Shown piece after piece: positions 17,029-26,987 of a stretch of 64,000 nucleotides of DNA. Made by a program: the position numbers and the translations under genes. This DNA comes from Actinomycetota bacterium. Lineage in GTDB: Bacteria; Actinomycetota; Actinomycetes; Actinomycetales; Microbacteriaceae. The stretch spans positions 1-64,000 of the forward strand of contig RFYI01000001.1 of the NCBI GenBank assembly GCA_009921165.1, read 5' to 3'. A model generated the notes under the pieces. The model had not been told where the DNA came from. It did not search any database and saw nothing but the letters and a program-made list of their open reading frames with translations. Position 1 is the first letter of the stretch, and every line of letters starts with the position of its first letter.

Positions 17029-17463
17029 ATGACTAGTTTTGAGGTTCTAATTGTCTCTGACCCCCAGTTCATGCCAACCAAGGGTAATTCGGGAGACGCG
17101 GGATATGACTTGAAGTCCGCTACTGACTGTGAGATTGGGGCTGGTCAGTGGAAGACTGTGGCAACGGGTGTGAGAATTGCATTGCCTACGGGTTATGTAG
17201 CTTTGGTTCATCCAAGAAGCGGATTGGCTGCTAAACATGGAATCACTGTGCTAAATGCCCCTGGGACCGTTGACGCTGGGTACAGAGGGGAACTGGCGGT
17301 AACGCTAATCAATCATTCATCAGAGAAATTTCTTGTTGCAAAAGGTGATCGCATTGCGCAGATTTTGTTCCAAAAATTTGAGGAACCTAAATTCTTCTCA
17401 GTAACAGAATTGCCCGGGTCGCAACGTGGTTCCGCAGGTTTCGGATCGACTGGAGTTAAGTAG
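17029..17463 (+). CDS. dut: dUTP diphosphatase (trimeric dUTPase)
   Basis: 144 residues. Hydrolyses dUTP to dUMP and pyrophosphate, keeping uracil out of DNA and feeding dTMP synthesis. The five trimeric dUTPase motifs are visible: GDAGYDLKSA, HPRSGLAAKHGI, NAPGTVDAGYRGEL, GDRIAQILFQ, and the C-terminal flap RGSAGFGSTG. The start is fixed by the leaderless promoter. DUF3710 follows after 4 nt and DUF3159 overlaps that, so the three genes form one operon. Confidence 0.96.
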   Translation: MTSFEVLIVSDPQFMPTKGNSGDAGYDLKSATDCEIGAGQWKTVATGVRIALPTGYVALVHPRSGLAAKHGITVLNAPGTVDAGYRGELAVTLINHSSEKFLVAKGDRIAQILFQKFEEPKFFSVTELPGSQRGSAGFGSTGVK

Positions 17464-17467
17464 GCAC

Positions 17468-18040
17468 ATGTCAGACGCATTCACAAGAATCGGTTCGGTG
17501 GTCAATCAAGGGCCATACGATAAATCAGACTTAGAGGCACCACAAGAGCTCGTGGACTTTGGTTGCATCGCGTTCGTTCCGAATCCGCTAGTAGGGGTTC
17601 GAGCTGAAGTTGAAGAAGGCACTCAACGTATCGTCGCAATATCGTTTGATTACAAAGACAGCACTTTGCAAGTGCAGGCTTTCGCCACACCAAAAGGGAA
17701 TTCTATGTGGGAAGATGTTCTCGAGGACATTGCTACAAGTCTTAAGAATCAAGACATATCAATGGAGAGGCACGCTGGGCCATTCGGGCTTGAACTCTAT
17801 GCAGAAATTCCTACCGGGATTAACAAGACTAAATCTGTTCGCATGTTTGGAGTTGACGGACAGCGTTGGTTGCTTCGAGGCACTGTGTCTGGAGCTGCAA
17901 TAAGTGAATTAGACTCCAAGGCTGAACTAGAAAACATCTTTAGAGGAATTGTTGTTGATCGCGGTGAAGTGCCGTTGCCGCCGAGAGAGCTTTTGCCACT
18001 GAACTTACCAGCCGGAGCAATAGCACCTAAGGCAAACTAA
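17468..18040 (+). CDS. DUF3710 family protein
   Basis: 190 residues from ATG 17468, the first good start after the dut stop. It matches actinobacterial DUF3710 proteins: an N-terminal linker (GSVVNQGPYDKSDL), then DFGCIAFVPNPLVGVRAEVEE, IVAISFDYKDSTLQVQAFATPKG, LYAEIP and the late segment VDGQRWLLRGTVSG. It looks soluble, with no membrane segment or known catalytic motif. Function is not established. Its stop overlaps the DUF3159 start (TAATG), so the two are translationally coupled. Confidence 0.85.
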   Translation: MSDAFTRIGSVVNQGPYDKSDLEAPQELVDFGCIAFVPNPLVGVRAEVEEGTQRIVAISFDYKDSTLQVQAFATPKGNSMWEDVLEDIATSLKNQDISMERHAGPFGLELYAEIPTGINKTKSVRMFGVDGQRWLLRGTVSGAAISELDSKAELENIFRGIVVDRGEVPLPPRELLPLNLPAGAIAPKAN

Positions 18041-18726
18041 TGAACGAACAAAAATCCAAAGTACGTGTTGAAAAATATGGCTTGAAGCAAACCGAAGACG
18101 GCTACCAAGTCGATTTCAAGTCCCTGATGGCAAGCGTGGGCGGAGTTCAAGGCCTCATCGAGACAACTCTTCCTGGATTCATTTATGTCTTAACCTTTGC
18201 CATATGGCGAGATCTAAATATCAGCATTTCCTCCGTTGTTGTCTCAGTCGTTATTCTTGCCGTCAGACATTTCATCAAAAAGCGTCCCTTGAGTCAGCTA
18301 GTTGGATCTCTTCTGGGAATTTGTTTGGCGATTTTTCTAACCCTTCGACCCGGTGGACAGGCAGCAGACTTCTACCTCAAGGACTTCTGGACTAATGGGC
18401 TTTATGGCTCAGTGCTATTGCTAAGCGTGCTTGTTAGATTCCCGCTAATTGGGTTGATGGTAGGCCTCATGACCAACCAGGGCCTTACTTGGCGCAAAGA
18501 TCGTCGCAAGGTGAGATTTTTCGACCTAGTGACCATGCTTTGGGTTGGACTGTTCGCAACTCGGCTGGCAATTGAACTCCCCCTTTATTTCGTGGGAGAC
18601 ATAGTAACGCTGGGGTTTGTCAAGCTCGTTTTAGGGTTGCCTTTCTACCTAACCATGATTTGGGTGTCTTGGCTACTTCTTCGGAATGTGGTTGGCGCCC
18701 AACAAGATGGTAATTTGGACAGGTAG
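18040..18726 (+). CDS. DUF3159 family membrane protein
   Basis: 228 residues with about six hydrophobic helices, including [78 protein letters not shown]. The early [14 protein letters not shown] and later [10 protein letters not shown] match DUF3159, an actinobacterial integral membrane family of unknown role. It starts on the last base of the DUF3710 stop codon and completes the dut-DUF3710-DUF3159 operon. The constant pairing of DUF3710 and DUF3159 suggests that they work together at the membrane. Confidence 0.85.
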   Translation: MNEQKSKVRVEKYGLKQTEDGYQVDFKSLMASVGGVQGLIETTLPGFIYVLTFAIWRDLNISISSVVVSVVILAVRHFIKKRPLSQLVGSLLGICLAIFLTLRPGGQAADFYLKDFWTNGLYGSVLLLSVLVRFPLIGLMVGLMTNQGLTWRKDRRKVRFFDLVTMLWVGLFATRLAIELPLYFVGDIVTLGFVKLVLGLPFYLTMIWVSWLLLRNVVGAQQDGNLDR

Positions 18727-18755
18727 TTTTTTCGATTGTTGGTAGGAGCGGGCTT

Positions 18756-21434
18756 TTGTCCAAAATAGATAGTTTCGGGTCAAGTTCGGTATTAGAAGTT
18801 GGCGGGAATTCATTTCGCATCTTCCGTTTAGACAAGGTTGTCAAAGCGCAATTGCCTTACAGCTTAAAGATTCTGCTTGAGAATCTACTAAGGACAGAAG
18901 ACGGCGCAAACATAACTGCAGATCACATAAATGCAATCGTGAACTGGGATCCAACAGCAGAGCCCGACACTGAAATTCAGTTCAGTCCCGCAAGAGTAAT
19001 CATGCAGGACTTCACCGGTGTGCCATGCATCGTTGACTTAGCAACTATGCGTGAAGCGGTATCTGCTTTAGGTGGCGACCCAAAGAAGGTCAACCCACTA
19101 ACCCCGGCTGAGCTAGTAATTGACCACTCGGTTGTAATTGATGTTGCTGGAAGTCCAGATGCTTTTGAACGGAATGTGGAATTTGAATATCAAAGAAACG
19201 GTGAACGATACCAATTCTTACGTTGGGGCCAAGGCGCTTTCAATGACTTCAAGGTAGTCCCACCTGGAACGGGAATCGTTCATCAGGTCAACATCGAATA
19301 TTTGGCAAGAACCGTGATGACTCGTGAAGTAGCGGGGGAGATTCAGGCCTACCCCGATTCTTGCGTGGGTACAGATTCTCACACCACCATGGTTAACGGT
19401 CTTGGAGTTCTGGGCTGGGGTGTTGGAGGCATCGAAGCAGAGGCTGCCATGCTGGGCCAGCCGGTTTCAATGCTAATTCCGAAGGTTGTCGGATTCAAGC
19501 TAACCGGGTCCATTCCTACTGGAGCAACTGCAACAGATGTTGTGCTCACTATCACTGAAATGCTTCGAAAGCATGGAGTGGTAGGGAAGTTCGTTGAATT
19601 TTACGGCGCGGGAGTCGCATCTGTCCCATTAGCTAACCGAGCAACTATTGGAAACATGAGCCCTGAGTTTGGCTCAACTGTTGCTATTTTCCCAATTGAT
19701 CAGGTAACCATCGATTATCTCCGGTCAACCGGAAGAGCTGAAGAGCAATTGGCTCTGATTGAAAGATATAGCAAAGTACAAGGGTTATGGCACGACGCAG
19801 ATAGAGAAGCGGAATATAGCGAATACATTGAACTTGATCTTTCAACAGTGGTTCCATCTATCGCAGGTCCGAAGCGACCACAAGACAGAATTGTTTTAGC
19901 CGAAGCAAAAACAAAATTTGCTAAAGACATCCAAAGTTATAGCGCGGAAGCATCAAAGGCCAGCACTGTTGTCGGTGAAGACTACACAATTGATAACGGT
20001 TACGTAGCAATAGCCTCTATCACTTCATGCACCAATACGTCTAATCCATCCGTGATGATGGCCGCCGGTTTGCTAGCTCGAAAAGCTGTTGCAAAAGGGT
20101 TAACCAGCAAGCCTTGGGTAAAAACCTCGCTTGCGCCTGGTTCAAAAGTTGTTACAGAGTACTTTGATAAAGCCGGACTAACATCAGATCTGAACGGTCT
20201 CGGATTTGACTTGGTGGGTTATGGCTGCACAACGTGTATTGGTAATTCTGGGCCATTGAATCCAGCTATCTCTCAAACAATAAACGAACATGATTTGGCT
20301 GTTACCGCAGTTCTTTCTGGCAACAGGAATTTCGAGGGAAGAATAAATCCTGATGTCAAGATGAACTATCTTGCCTCACCTCCTCTAGTTGTGGCTTACG
20401 CTTTAGCCGGGACGATGGATTTTGACTTTGAGACAGACTCACTTGGGTTAGACAAGGAGGGCAATGCTGTATTACTAAAGGACATCTGGCCAACTCCTGA
20501 AGAGGTCCAAGAGACAATCGATAGAACTATCAGCTCAGACATGTTCAATCGCCAGTACGCTGGTGTCTTCGAGGGTGACGAAAGATGGAAGTCACTGCCA
20601 ACTCCTGTCGGTGACACATTCAGCTGGGATCCAAAGAGTACTTACGTCAGAAAACCACCATACTTCGAAGGCATGGCAATGACTCCATCACGAGTCAATG
20701 ACATCCTCGACGCTAGAGTACTTGCCAAGCTAGGCGATTCAGTAACAACTGACCACATAAGCCCAGCGGGGTCAATCAAGGCTGATTCACCAGCCGGAAA
20801 GTATCTCGCAGACCATGGTGTATCGAGAGTTGATTTCAATTCATATGGGTCAAGACGTGGAAATCATGAGGTCATGATTCGGGGAACTTTCGCAAATATT
20901 CGACTTCGTAATCAGTTGTTGGCTGATGTTGAGGGTGGATACACGAGGGACTTCACAACCGAGGCTGGACTGCAAAGCTTTATTTACGATGCTTCTAACA
21001 ACTATCAAAGCCATGGAACTGCATTAGTAATCCTTGCCGGTAAAGAATATGGGTCTGGCTCTTCACGTGACTGGGCTGCCAAAGGAACTGCATTACTAGG
21101 AGTGAAAGCGGTCATCGCAGAAAGCTTTGAACGCATTCATCGCAGTAACTTGATCGGAATGGGTGTATTGCCGCTTCAATATTTACTCGGGGTCACTGCT
21201 GAAACTCTGAGCCTTGACGGAACAGAGTCCTTCACGATTACAGGGGTAACCGAGCTTAATTTCGGCGTGACTCCAAAGACACTTCAGGTAGTGGCAACGC
21301 CAACATCTCATTCGGGTTTAGGCAAAACTCCTACTACTTTCGATGTTTCACTTCGGATAGATACCCCTGGAGAAGCTGATTACTATCGTCACGGTGGAAT
21401 TCTTCAATACGTGCTACGCAGCTTGGTCGGCTAG
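18756..21434 (+). CDS. acnA: Aconitate hydratase A
   Basis: 892 residues, the usual AcnA/IRP1 length. Interconverts citrate and isocitrate through a [4Fe-4S] cluster. Cluster ligands are visible in [14 protein letters not shown] and [14 protein letters not shown]; other family segments are [20 protein letters not shown], the swivel-domain DHISPAGSI and [13 protein letters not shown]. The TTG start at 18756 has GGAG 9 nt upstream. dxs starts 3 nt after the stop, so acnA and dxs are probably co-transcribed. Confidence 0.96.
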   Translation: MSKIDSFGSSSVLEVGGNSFRIFRLDKVVKAQLPYSLKILLENLLRTEDGANITADHINAIVNWDPTAEPDTEIQFSPARVIMQDFTGVPCIVDLATMREAVSALGGDPKKVNPLTPAELVIDHSVVIDVAGSPDAFERNVEFEYQRNGERYQFLRWGQGAFNDFKVVPPGTGIVHQVNIEYLARTVMTREVAGEIQAYPDSCVGTDSHTTMVNGLGVLGWGVGGIEAEAAMLGQPVSMLIPKVVGFKLTGSIPTGATATDVVLTITEMLRKHGVVGKFVEFYGAGVASVPLANRATIGNMSPEFGSTVAIFPIDQVTIDYLRSTGRAEEQLALIERYSKVQGLWHDADREAEYSEYIELDLSTVVPSIAGPKRPQDRIVLAEAKTKFAKDIQSYSAEASKASTVVGEDYTIDNGYVAIASITSCTNTSNPSVMMAAGLLARKAVAKGLTSKPWVKTSLAPGSKVVTEYFDKAGLTSDLNGLGFDLVGYGCTTCIGNSGPLNPAISQTINEHDLAVTAVLSGNRNFEGRINPDVKMNYLASPPLVVAYALAGTMDFDFETDSLGLDKEGNAVLLKDIWPTPEEVQETIDRTISSDMFNRQYAGVFEGDERWKSLPTPVGDTFSWDPKSTYVRKPPYFEGMAMTPSRVNDILDARVLAKLGDSVTTDHISPAGSIKADSPAGKYLADHGVSRVDFNSYGSRRGNHEVMIRGTFANIRLRNQLLADVEGGYTRDFTTEAGLQSFIYDASNNYQSHGTALVILAGKEYGSGSSRDWAAKGTALLGVKAVIAESFERIHRSNLIGMGVLPLQYLLGVTAETLSLDGTESFTITGVTELNFGVTPKTLQVVATPTSHSGLGKTPTTFDVSLRIDTPGEADYYRHGGILQYVLRSLVG

Positions 21435-21436
21435 TA

Positions 21437-23368
21437 ATGACGATCTTGAGTTCCATAAAATCACCCAGTGATTTGAAATCGCTCACCCTTCCGCAAATGC
21501 AAGAGCTTGCTCAAGAGATTCGTGATTACCTAATTGAAACTATTACCGCAACCGGAGGTCATCTGGGGCCGAACTTGGGTGTAGTTGAATTAACTCTCGC
21601 AATTCATCGAGTTTTCGATTCTCCTCAAGACAGCATCATATTCGATACCGGTCATCAGAGTTACGTGCATAAGTTAGTAACGGGACGCTCTGACCTCTCA
21701 ACAATCAGAACTAAGGATGGCTTAGCTGGTTACCCACAGCGCTCTGAGTCGATTCACGATGTCGTCGAGTCTTCCCATGCTTCTTCATCGCTATCTTGGG
21801 CAGATGGCATTTCTAGGGCTTACAAGCTAACTGGGCAGTCAGATCGCGCAGTAGTCGCTGTAATTGGAGATGGAGCACTCACCGGAGGTATGGCTTGGGA
21901 GGCCCTCAACAACATCACTGATGATAACGATAGAAAACTTATTATTATCGTCAACGACAATGGCCGTTCATATGCCCCAACCATCGGTGGCCTTGCCAGG
22001 TATCTGAACAATGTTCGTACCGAACCCTTGTATAAGCGTATGTATCGCGTCTCCACTAGATTCTTTTCACACTTCGGCCCTCTAGGGCGCCTTGCTTATG
22101 CAACGCTCAGAGGCGCAGGTAAAGGTCTACTTGGCTCATTCACTCCAAAGAGCATGTTTCCAAATTTAGACCTGAAGTACATCGGTCCAATTGACGGACA
22201 CGATCAGAATGCCATGGAGCAAGCCCTCCGACAAGCACAGAACTACGGTGCACCAGTAATTGTTCATGCCATCACACAAAAGGGTAGAGGCTTCCCACTC
22301 GCCGAGGATGACGTCGACGACCAGTTTCACGCCGTTGGACATATTGATCCAAAGACCGGCAAATCACTTGAGTCTAGCTCCACGCCTTCTTGGACATCGA
22401 TCTTCAGTGACGAGATTGTTTCGCTAGCCAAATCAGATGAGAACATCGTCGGTTTGACGGGAGCGATGCTTATTCCGGTTGGCCTCAAGAAGTTTGCAGA
22501 AGAATTCCCTGCGAGAGTCTTCGATGTTGGCATCGCAGAACAGCACGCTGTTGCTTCTAGTGCTGGTCTGGCATTTGGAGGGCTACATCCAGTTGTTGCC
22601 ATTTATGCCACGTTTATTAATAGAGCGTTTGATCAGGTGGTCATGGACGTGGCATTACATAAAGCAGGAGTGACTTTCGTTCTTGATAGAGCGGGAGTTA
22701 CCGGCCCTGATGGCGCAAGCCACCATGGAATGTGGGATTTGGCTTTACTGCAAATAGTCCCAGGCATAGAAATCGCAGCACCTAGAGATGCCATCCGCCT
22801 CAAAGAAGAATTAGGTGAGGCTGTGGCTGTTAGCGACAGACCAACGGTCCTTCGCTTTCCTAAAGGAGCGGCCCCAGCCGACATTCCTGCTCTGAGAAGA
22901 ATGAGTGACGGAGTTGAAGTTCTTGCAGAGGCTCCAAGCAAGGATGTTCTGCTAGTAGCGGTCGGTGCTATGGCTAGCGTTGCCATCAAAGTCGCAGAGC
23001 TGCTTAGGGCCCACGGTATTGGAGCTACGGTCATTGATCCACGCTGGGTAGTGCCTGTTCGCAAAAGCGTTATCGAAATGGCAGGAGAGCACCGATTGGT
23101 TGTCACTCTAGAAGATGGTGTCAGAGTTGGTGGTATAGGTACCAGAATTCGCCAAGATTTAAGAGCAGCCCAAATTGACACAGCCTTGAATGAGTTGGGA
23201 TTGCCCGATGAGTTCCTGGAACATGCTTCTAGATCAGAGATTTTAGAACGAGTTGGTCTGACAGCACAGAACATCACGCAAGAAATTGTGGCCCAGGTGC
23301 TAGGAGCAAGAGTTCCACACGCCAAGCCGTTGGAAGAATCTAGGAATTCTAAGGAGTCTCAGGTATAG
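21437..23368 (+). CDS. dxs: 1-deoxy-D-xylulose-5-phosphate synthase
   Basis: 643 residues. A thiamine diphosphate enzyme that condenses pyruvate and glyceraldehyde-3-phosphate, the first step of the MEP isoprenoid pathway. Visible: the N-terminal HLGPNLGVVELTLA, a thiamine-binding GDGALTGGMAWEALN with the later VNDN, YIGPIDGHD, and the pyrimidine-domain segments VGIAEQHAV and DRAGVTGPDGASHHG. Full length with a short extra C-terminal tail. It starts 3 nt after acnA. Its last 20 nt overlap the end of the convergent RNase D gene. Confidence 0.96.
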   Translation: MTILSSIKSPSDLKSLTLPQMQELAQEIRDYLIETITATGGHLGPNLGVVELTLAIHRVFDSPQDSIIFDTGHQSYVHKLVTGRSDLSTIRTKDGLAGYPQRSESIHDVVESSHASSSLSWADGISRAYKLTGQSDRAVVAVIGDGALTGGMAWEALNNITDDNDRKLIIIVNDNGRSYAPTIGGLARYLNNVRTEPLYKRMYRVSTRFFSHFGPLGRLAYATLRGAGKGLLGSFTPKSMFPNLDLKYIGPIDGHDQNAMEQALRQAQNYGAPVIVHAITQKGRGFPLAEDDVDDQFHAVGHIDPKTGKSLESSSTPSWTSIFSDEIVSLAKSDENIVGLTGAMLIPVGLKKFAEEFPARVFDVGIAEQHAVASSAGLAFGGLHPVVAIYATFINRAFDQVVMDVALHKAGVTFVLDRAGVTGPDGASHHGMWDLALLQIVPGIEIAAPRDAIRLKEELGEAVAVSDRPTVLRFPKGAAPADIPALRRMSDGVEVLAEAPSKDVLLVAVGAMASVAIKVAELLRAHGIGATVIDPRWVVPVRKSVIEMAGEHRLVVTLEDGVRVGGIGTRIRQDLRAAQIDTALNELGLPDEFLEHASRSEILERVGLTAQNITQEIVAQVLGARVPHAKPLEESRNSKESQV

Positions 23369-24602
23369 CCTCTGGTTCAGGAGGGCTTGTTGCAGCTAGA
23401 CCCACGAGCAAAATATCAGACACATACTTGATTTGCCATTCACGCACTCTCTTCGAACGCAGGATGGATTCCAAAGTTCCAAAATCAAGTGGTGTTGGCG
23501 GTTCAAAACACAAACCTCTAATAACTTCCGGGCTAATAATGTTTTCAGAAGGAATCTTTAGTTCAGAAGAAAGCTTCGCAATTAGCGCTTTACATGTAAG
23601 CAATCTCGCATTAGCTTCAGGGAATTTCTGAGACCAATTTCTATGGTTTGGAATACCGGTGCTCTTGACACGCAGCTCAACGAGATTCTTATCAGCTGTT
23701 CCGTCAGAAAGAGCCTTCCACCATACATCTAGGTAGGTTCTGCTTGCCCTACCAGAAAATGTTCTCAGTGAAGCAAGTTCTGATTTAGTTCTTGGGGCTG
23801 CTTTCACCGCTGCAATAATTGCAGAATCAGGGATTAACCTGCCGGGACTGATGTCCTTCTCAATGGCCAATGTCTCTCGCGCTTCCCATAGGTACTTTGC
23901 AACTGTCAGCGACCTTTGGTCTTTGATTTCGTGCAATCCATTCATTGCTCTCCATCGATCGGTTTTTACTTCCTTGATACTGGGAAGGAGTAGGAACGCG
24001 AATTCTTGCTCTGCGATAATCATTCGATCACGATCTATCAAGTCTTGCTCAACGCATTTCCAGAGATCAAATAGAACGTCAACATCTAAGGCAGCGTAAT
24101 CTAGCCAGGCATTAGGGAGTGGGCGAATGCTCCAATCAACAGCAGAGTGCTCTTTTGCCAGTTTTAGATTTAGATAGTGCTCGGTTATGGTGCCAAGGGC
24201 AACTCTTGGTAGCCCGAGTATCCGAGATGCCAATTCAGTATCCAAAATCTGAGTCGGAACTAAATCGCACTCGGCCAAGCAAGCCAGATCCTGTGTGGCC
24301 GCGTGAATAATCCAAGGTTTACTGTTCGCGGATTCAGCGAGAGCGTGCCAAGAAGTTTTGGAAAAGTCGGCTGTGGGGTCGATTAGGTATATTTTTGATG
24401 CCGGTATCGCAATTTGGATTAGGTATGCCTTTTGTCCATATCGAAAACCGCTAGCGCGTTCAGCATCGATACATATTGGGCCATCGTAGCCTCTCAGATC
24501 TTCTACTAGGTGATTAACCGCAGAGTCTGATTCAATGAATGTTACAGGTAGTCTTGGCTCGTTTAGCGGAGTGCTGTCGGAAGTAAGTGTTTCGTCACTC
24601 AT
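23349..24602 (-). CDS. RNase D-like 3'-5' exonuclease with HRDC domain
   Basis: 417 residues. DEDDy exonuclease motifs are visible: DAERASGFRY (DxE) near residue 42, AATQDLACL and the final YAALDVDVL (YxxxD). An HRDC domain follows, about residues 215-295 (ERDMIIAEQEFAFLLL then RSLTVAKYLWEARETLAIEKD). In this layout actinobacteria usually carry an RNase D-like protein beside DUF3000 and dxs; the RNA substrate is not known from sequence. The start ATG overlaps the DUF3000 stop by 4 nt (23349-24602 follows directly), so they form one operon. Confidence 0.9.
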   Translation of the reverse strand: MSDETLTSDSTPLNEPRLPVTFIESDSAVNHLVEDLRGYDGPICIDAERASGFRYGQKAYLIQIAIPASKIYLIDPTADFSKTSWHALAESANSKPWIIHAATQDLACLAECDLVPTQILDTELASRILGLPRVALGTITEHYLNLKLAKEHSAVDWSIRPLPNAWLDYAALDVDVLFDLWKCVEQDLIDRDRMIIAEQEFAFLLLPSIKEVKTDRWRAMNGLHEIKDQRSLTVAKYLWEARETLAIEKDISPGRLIPDSAIIAAVKAAPRTKSELASLRTFSGRASRTYLDVWWKALSDGTADKNLVELRVKSTGIPNHRNWSQKFPEANARLLTCKALIAKLSSELKIPSENIISPEVIRGLCFEPPTPLDFGTLESILRSKRVREWQIKYVSDILLVGLAATSPPEPEAIPETP

Positions 24603-25201
24603 TGAGCTCTTGCAATGCGAGCGACGCCTTCGCCACCTATTTCAAACCCAGCCATTCCCGAGATGAGGTCTTGCCAAGCTGCAAGATGGGGTCCAAGGTC
24701 ATCCTCTTGAGGTGACCAAGATGCCCTGATCTCGATCTCAGTCTGTTCGCGGTCGGTTGCCAGTGCACCCATTCCAGTGGAAGACATTTTGGTGACAGTA
24801 CCAGCTTCGTGGCTGAACTTTGCCCCTCTATGTTCAAGGGCACGCATTAGCCAATGCCACCAATAGTTGGCGGCGTCGTCCTGGATACCCACATCGTTTT
24901 CAAGAGGTGATTTGCCGTAGGCAATTACCCTCATGTTGGATCCCCAAGTTTCAAACTCTTTTGGATCAAATAGGAAAACAATTCTGCCAACTCCACGATT
25001 CATCGGGGTATCTGCAGGATTTGGAACCTGAGCAGAGAAAGCAAGAGCGATAGGAGCGATATCCTTAGGCGCAGGGATTTGAAGTGTCTCCAGCTCAGGT
25101 CTCAGCATTGAATCAGTAAGGCCCATGGCTGCCAATTTAAACTGGTCAGGGGCCTCGTGGTCCAACTTATACAAACTCATCTGTTCTAGGCTAAATGGCA
25201 T
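24599..25201 (-). CDS. DUF3000 family protein
   Basis: 200 residues from the ATG at 25201, preceded by CGGAGACCC; a longer form from 25231 is possible but adds an Arg-rich stretch unlike the family. It matches DUF3000: DIAPIALAFSAQVP, a central GVGRIVFLFDPKEFETWGSNMRVIAYGKSPLE, then NYWWHWLMRALE and SWSPQEDDLGPHLAAW. Function is unknown. It is the first gene of an operon with the RNase D gene (ATGA-type overlap) and is divergent from the alpha/beta hydrolase. Confidence 0.88.
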   Translation of the reverse strand: MPFSLEQMSLYKLDHEAPDQFKLAAMGLTDSMLRPELETLQIPAPKDIAPIALAFSAQVPNPADTPMNRGVGRIVFLFDPKEFETWGSNMRVIAYGKSPLENDVGIQDDAANYWWHWLMRALEHRGAKFSHEAGTVTKMSSTGMGALATDREQTEIEIRASWSPQEDDLGPHLAAWQDLISGMAGFEIGGEGVARIARAQ

Positions 25202-25243
25202 GGGTCTCCGATTTACCCTGCCACGCCGCAAAGGAAACTCGAC

Positions 25244-26350
25244 ATGAGATTATTAGTGCCAATAGTAGCGGCGCTTCGTCTGCTGTGGCTCGGGAAAAGC
25301 ATTCAGGGCGATTTTTCGATTGTTCGAGTAATTAGCGACAATGAGTCTCTATTTGTTTTTCTACCCGCGAACGCCGATACCGAATCAACAGCAAAGCTTA
25401 GTTTGTTCTGGAATTCTCGCGCTGGTCACGCCATAGTCCAGAGGTCATCCGAAGGTGATGAAGTTGGACTCAGGAGATTCAGAGTCTTGCGTAACATGGG
25501 TGAACCCATCACACCAGTTTCTGGAGCTTGGCTCTCAGGCTGGCTTGGTGAAAACGGAGATGATTTTGGATTTCATTCTGGCTTGATTGGCTGTATGTAT
25601 CACAACCATTTTTGTCAGTTACCTAATGGAACTCAAGCATTCAGATTGGATGGAGATGCTTCAAAATGGGTGATTCACATCCACGGACGAAAAGCCTCTT
25701 ACGCAGAAACACTTCGTAATGCCCAGCAATTTGAATCTTTGGGTTTCACTCAGCTAGCTATTTCTCATGAAAGCGATGACAAGCCATTCGGCTTGGGTAA
25801 GAGACGAACCGCTTTAGGGGAGAGGGAATGGCGCCAAGTAAGCTCGGCGGTTGACTACGCGAGAAATAACGGAGCGCAAAACATTATCCTTTTCGGATGG
25901 TCACTAGGCGGATTATTTATCAATCAATTTCTCAAAATGTCATCTGACCTTTCGAAAGTGCGAGCCGTAATATTCGACTCTCCTCTGCTGGACTATCGCT
26001 CTACACTACAGTTGCAAGCAGGGCGGAGCGGTTATGCACGAGACCTGGCTGATCGAGTTATTCGGGTGTTGAAGTCCAGTCCGATGATTCCGTTACTTGG
26101 ATTCCCCAATGTGGACGTCGCAAGATTATCCTCACTAGATGAGCCACTTCCAACTTCAATTCCAGCGCTACTATTTTTCTCATCGAATGACGGCTTCGTA
26201 TCAATGAACGGTGTTTATCGCTACCGAGAATTGAATCCGAAGACCAAACTTGTTGAAATCTTTGGCGCGAGGCACTGTCGTTTATTCAATGAAAACTTAA
26301 ATAAGTACCAAAAAGAAATTGGAAAGTTTATTGATGCATTGCAAATCTAA
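25244..26350 (+). CDS. Alpha/beta hydrolase fold protein
   Basis: 368 residues, ATG with AAAGGA 8 nt upstream. The C-terminal ~230 residues carry the hydrolase fold: oxyanion-region HIHGRKAS, nucleophile elbow GWSLGG, an acidic site at DSPLLDY or SSNDGF, and a C-terminal His in GARHCRLFN. The N-terminal ~120 residues (starting MRLLVPIVAALRLLWLGKS, weakly hydrophobic) are not a domain I recognise. The substrate is unknown. Its last 23 nt overlap the convergent reductase gene. It sits in a cluster with DUF3000 and the sulfurtransferase operon in this lineage. Confidence 0.8.
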   Translation: MRLLVPIVAALRLLWLGKSIQGDFSIVRVISDNESLFVFLPANADTESTAKLSLFWNSRAGHAIVQRSSEGDEVGLRRFRVLRNMGEPITPVSGAWLSGWLGENGDDFGFHSGLIGCMYHNHFCQLPNGTQAFRLDGDASKWVIHIHGRKASYAETLRNAQQFESLGFTQLAISHESDDKPFGLGKRRTALGEREWRQVSSAVDYARNNGAQNIILFGWSLGGLFINQFLKMSSDLSKVRAVIFDSPLLDYRSTLQLQAGRSGYARDLADRVIRVLKSSPMIPLLGFPNVDVARLSSLDEPLPTSIPALLFFSSNDGFVSMNGVYRYRELNPKTKLVEIFGARHCRLFNENLNKYQKEIGKFIDALQI

Positions 26351-26987
26351 ACAAAAAAGTAGTCTCATGTTTCAAGACCTGTATGGCACTTCCCTTAGCA
26401 CCCACGTCCTTTAGGAATTTTTCGGCTAGCTCCCTGGCAAGCAGTATGCCAGTCGCATTGGAGACTGTGAGACATATTTCGTCTATTAGTCCAGCTTCAA
26501 CAAGAGCAGCCCCTGCTGAGACACCTGATTCAACGACGATACGTGAGAAGGCATACTCTCTGCAGAAATCTTGAAGCCATTTTGCCAGATCACCCTCAGT
26601 GGGATTAAGCGCAAGGGTATTTGCATTTCCGTACTTTACGTTCGGAGTAGTCACGTAGACAACTTGTTCACTGAGAGATTCAGTGATGGGACAGGCAAGA
26701 TGCGATTGTCTGGTCAGCAAAAGCATAGGAGCTTGCTTAGAGGCCTTTAGTTGCTCCTCTCTCGCTGTTAGTCCTGTGCAAACGATCAAGTCTGAAACAG
26801 AACGAATAACTCGTAGAAAGAACCTGTCCACATCACTTGTCAACAAGTTGCTATTTGTCTCTTCGCAATTGGCGCTGATCACGTAGTTCCAGCGAAAACC
26901 CTTTAGAGGTGGATACAAGCTAATAGCGTCATTTTCTGACTCAACGAAAATGTTTCGTTCTTTAGGAAATATTTCCGTTACGTTCAC
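26328..26987 (-). CDS. Pyrimidine reductase family protein (RibD C-terminal/DHFR-like fold)
   Basis: 219 residues. The RibD-C/DHFR-like fold is seen in the order RWNYVISAN, SVSDLIVCTGLTAR, PMLLLTRQ and the cofactor-binding signature VVESGVSAGAALVEAGLIDEICLTVS. RibD itself reduces a riboflavin intermediate with NADPH; whether this stand-alone copy does so is unclear, since no other rib gene is near. It overlaps sufE by 4 nt (ATGA) and is the last gene of the sulfurtransferase-sufE-reductase operon. The N-terminus (FPKERNIFVESENDA) is short and unremarkable. Confidence 0.8.
   Translation of the reverse strand: MNVTEIFPKERNIFVESENDAISLYPPLKGFRWNYVISANCEETNSNLLTSDVDRFFLRVIRSVSDLIVCTGLTAREEQLKASKQAPMLLLTRQSHLACPITESLSEQVVYVTTPNVKYGNANTLALNPTEGDLAKWLQDFCREYAFSRIVVESGVSAGAALVEAGLIDEICLTVSNATGILLARELAEKFLKDVGAKGSAIQVLKHETTFLFRFAMHQ

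Noticed and set aside
22633-23325. 230-residue minus-strand frame opposite dxs
   Set aside because: It lies wholly within the conserved dxs C-terminal domain and has no ribosome-binding site or recognisable motif.
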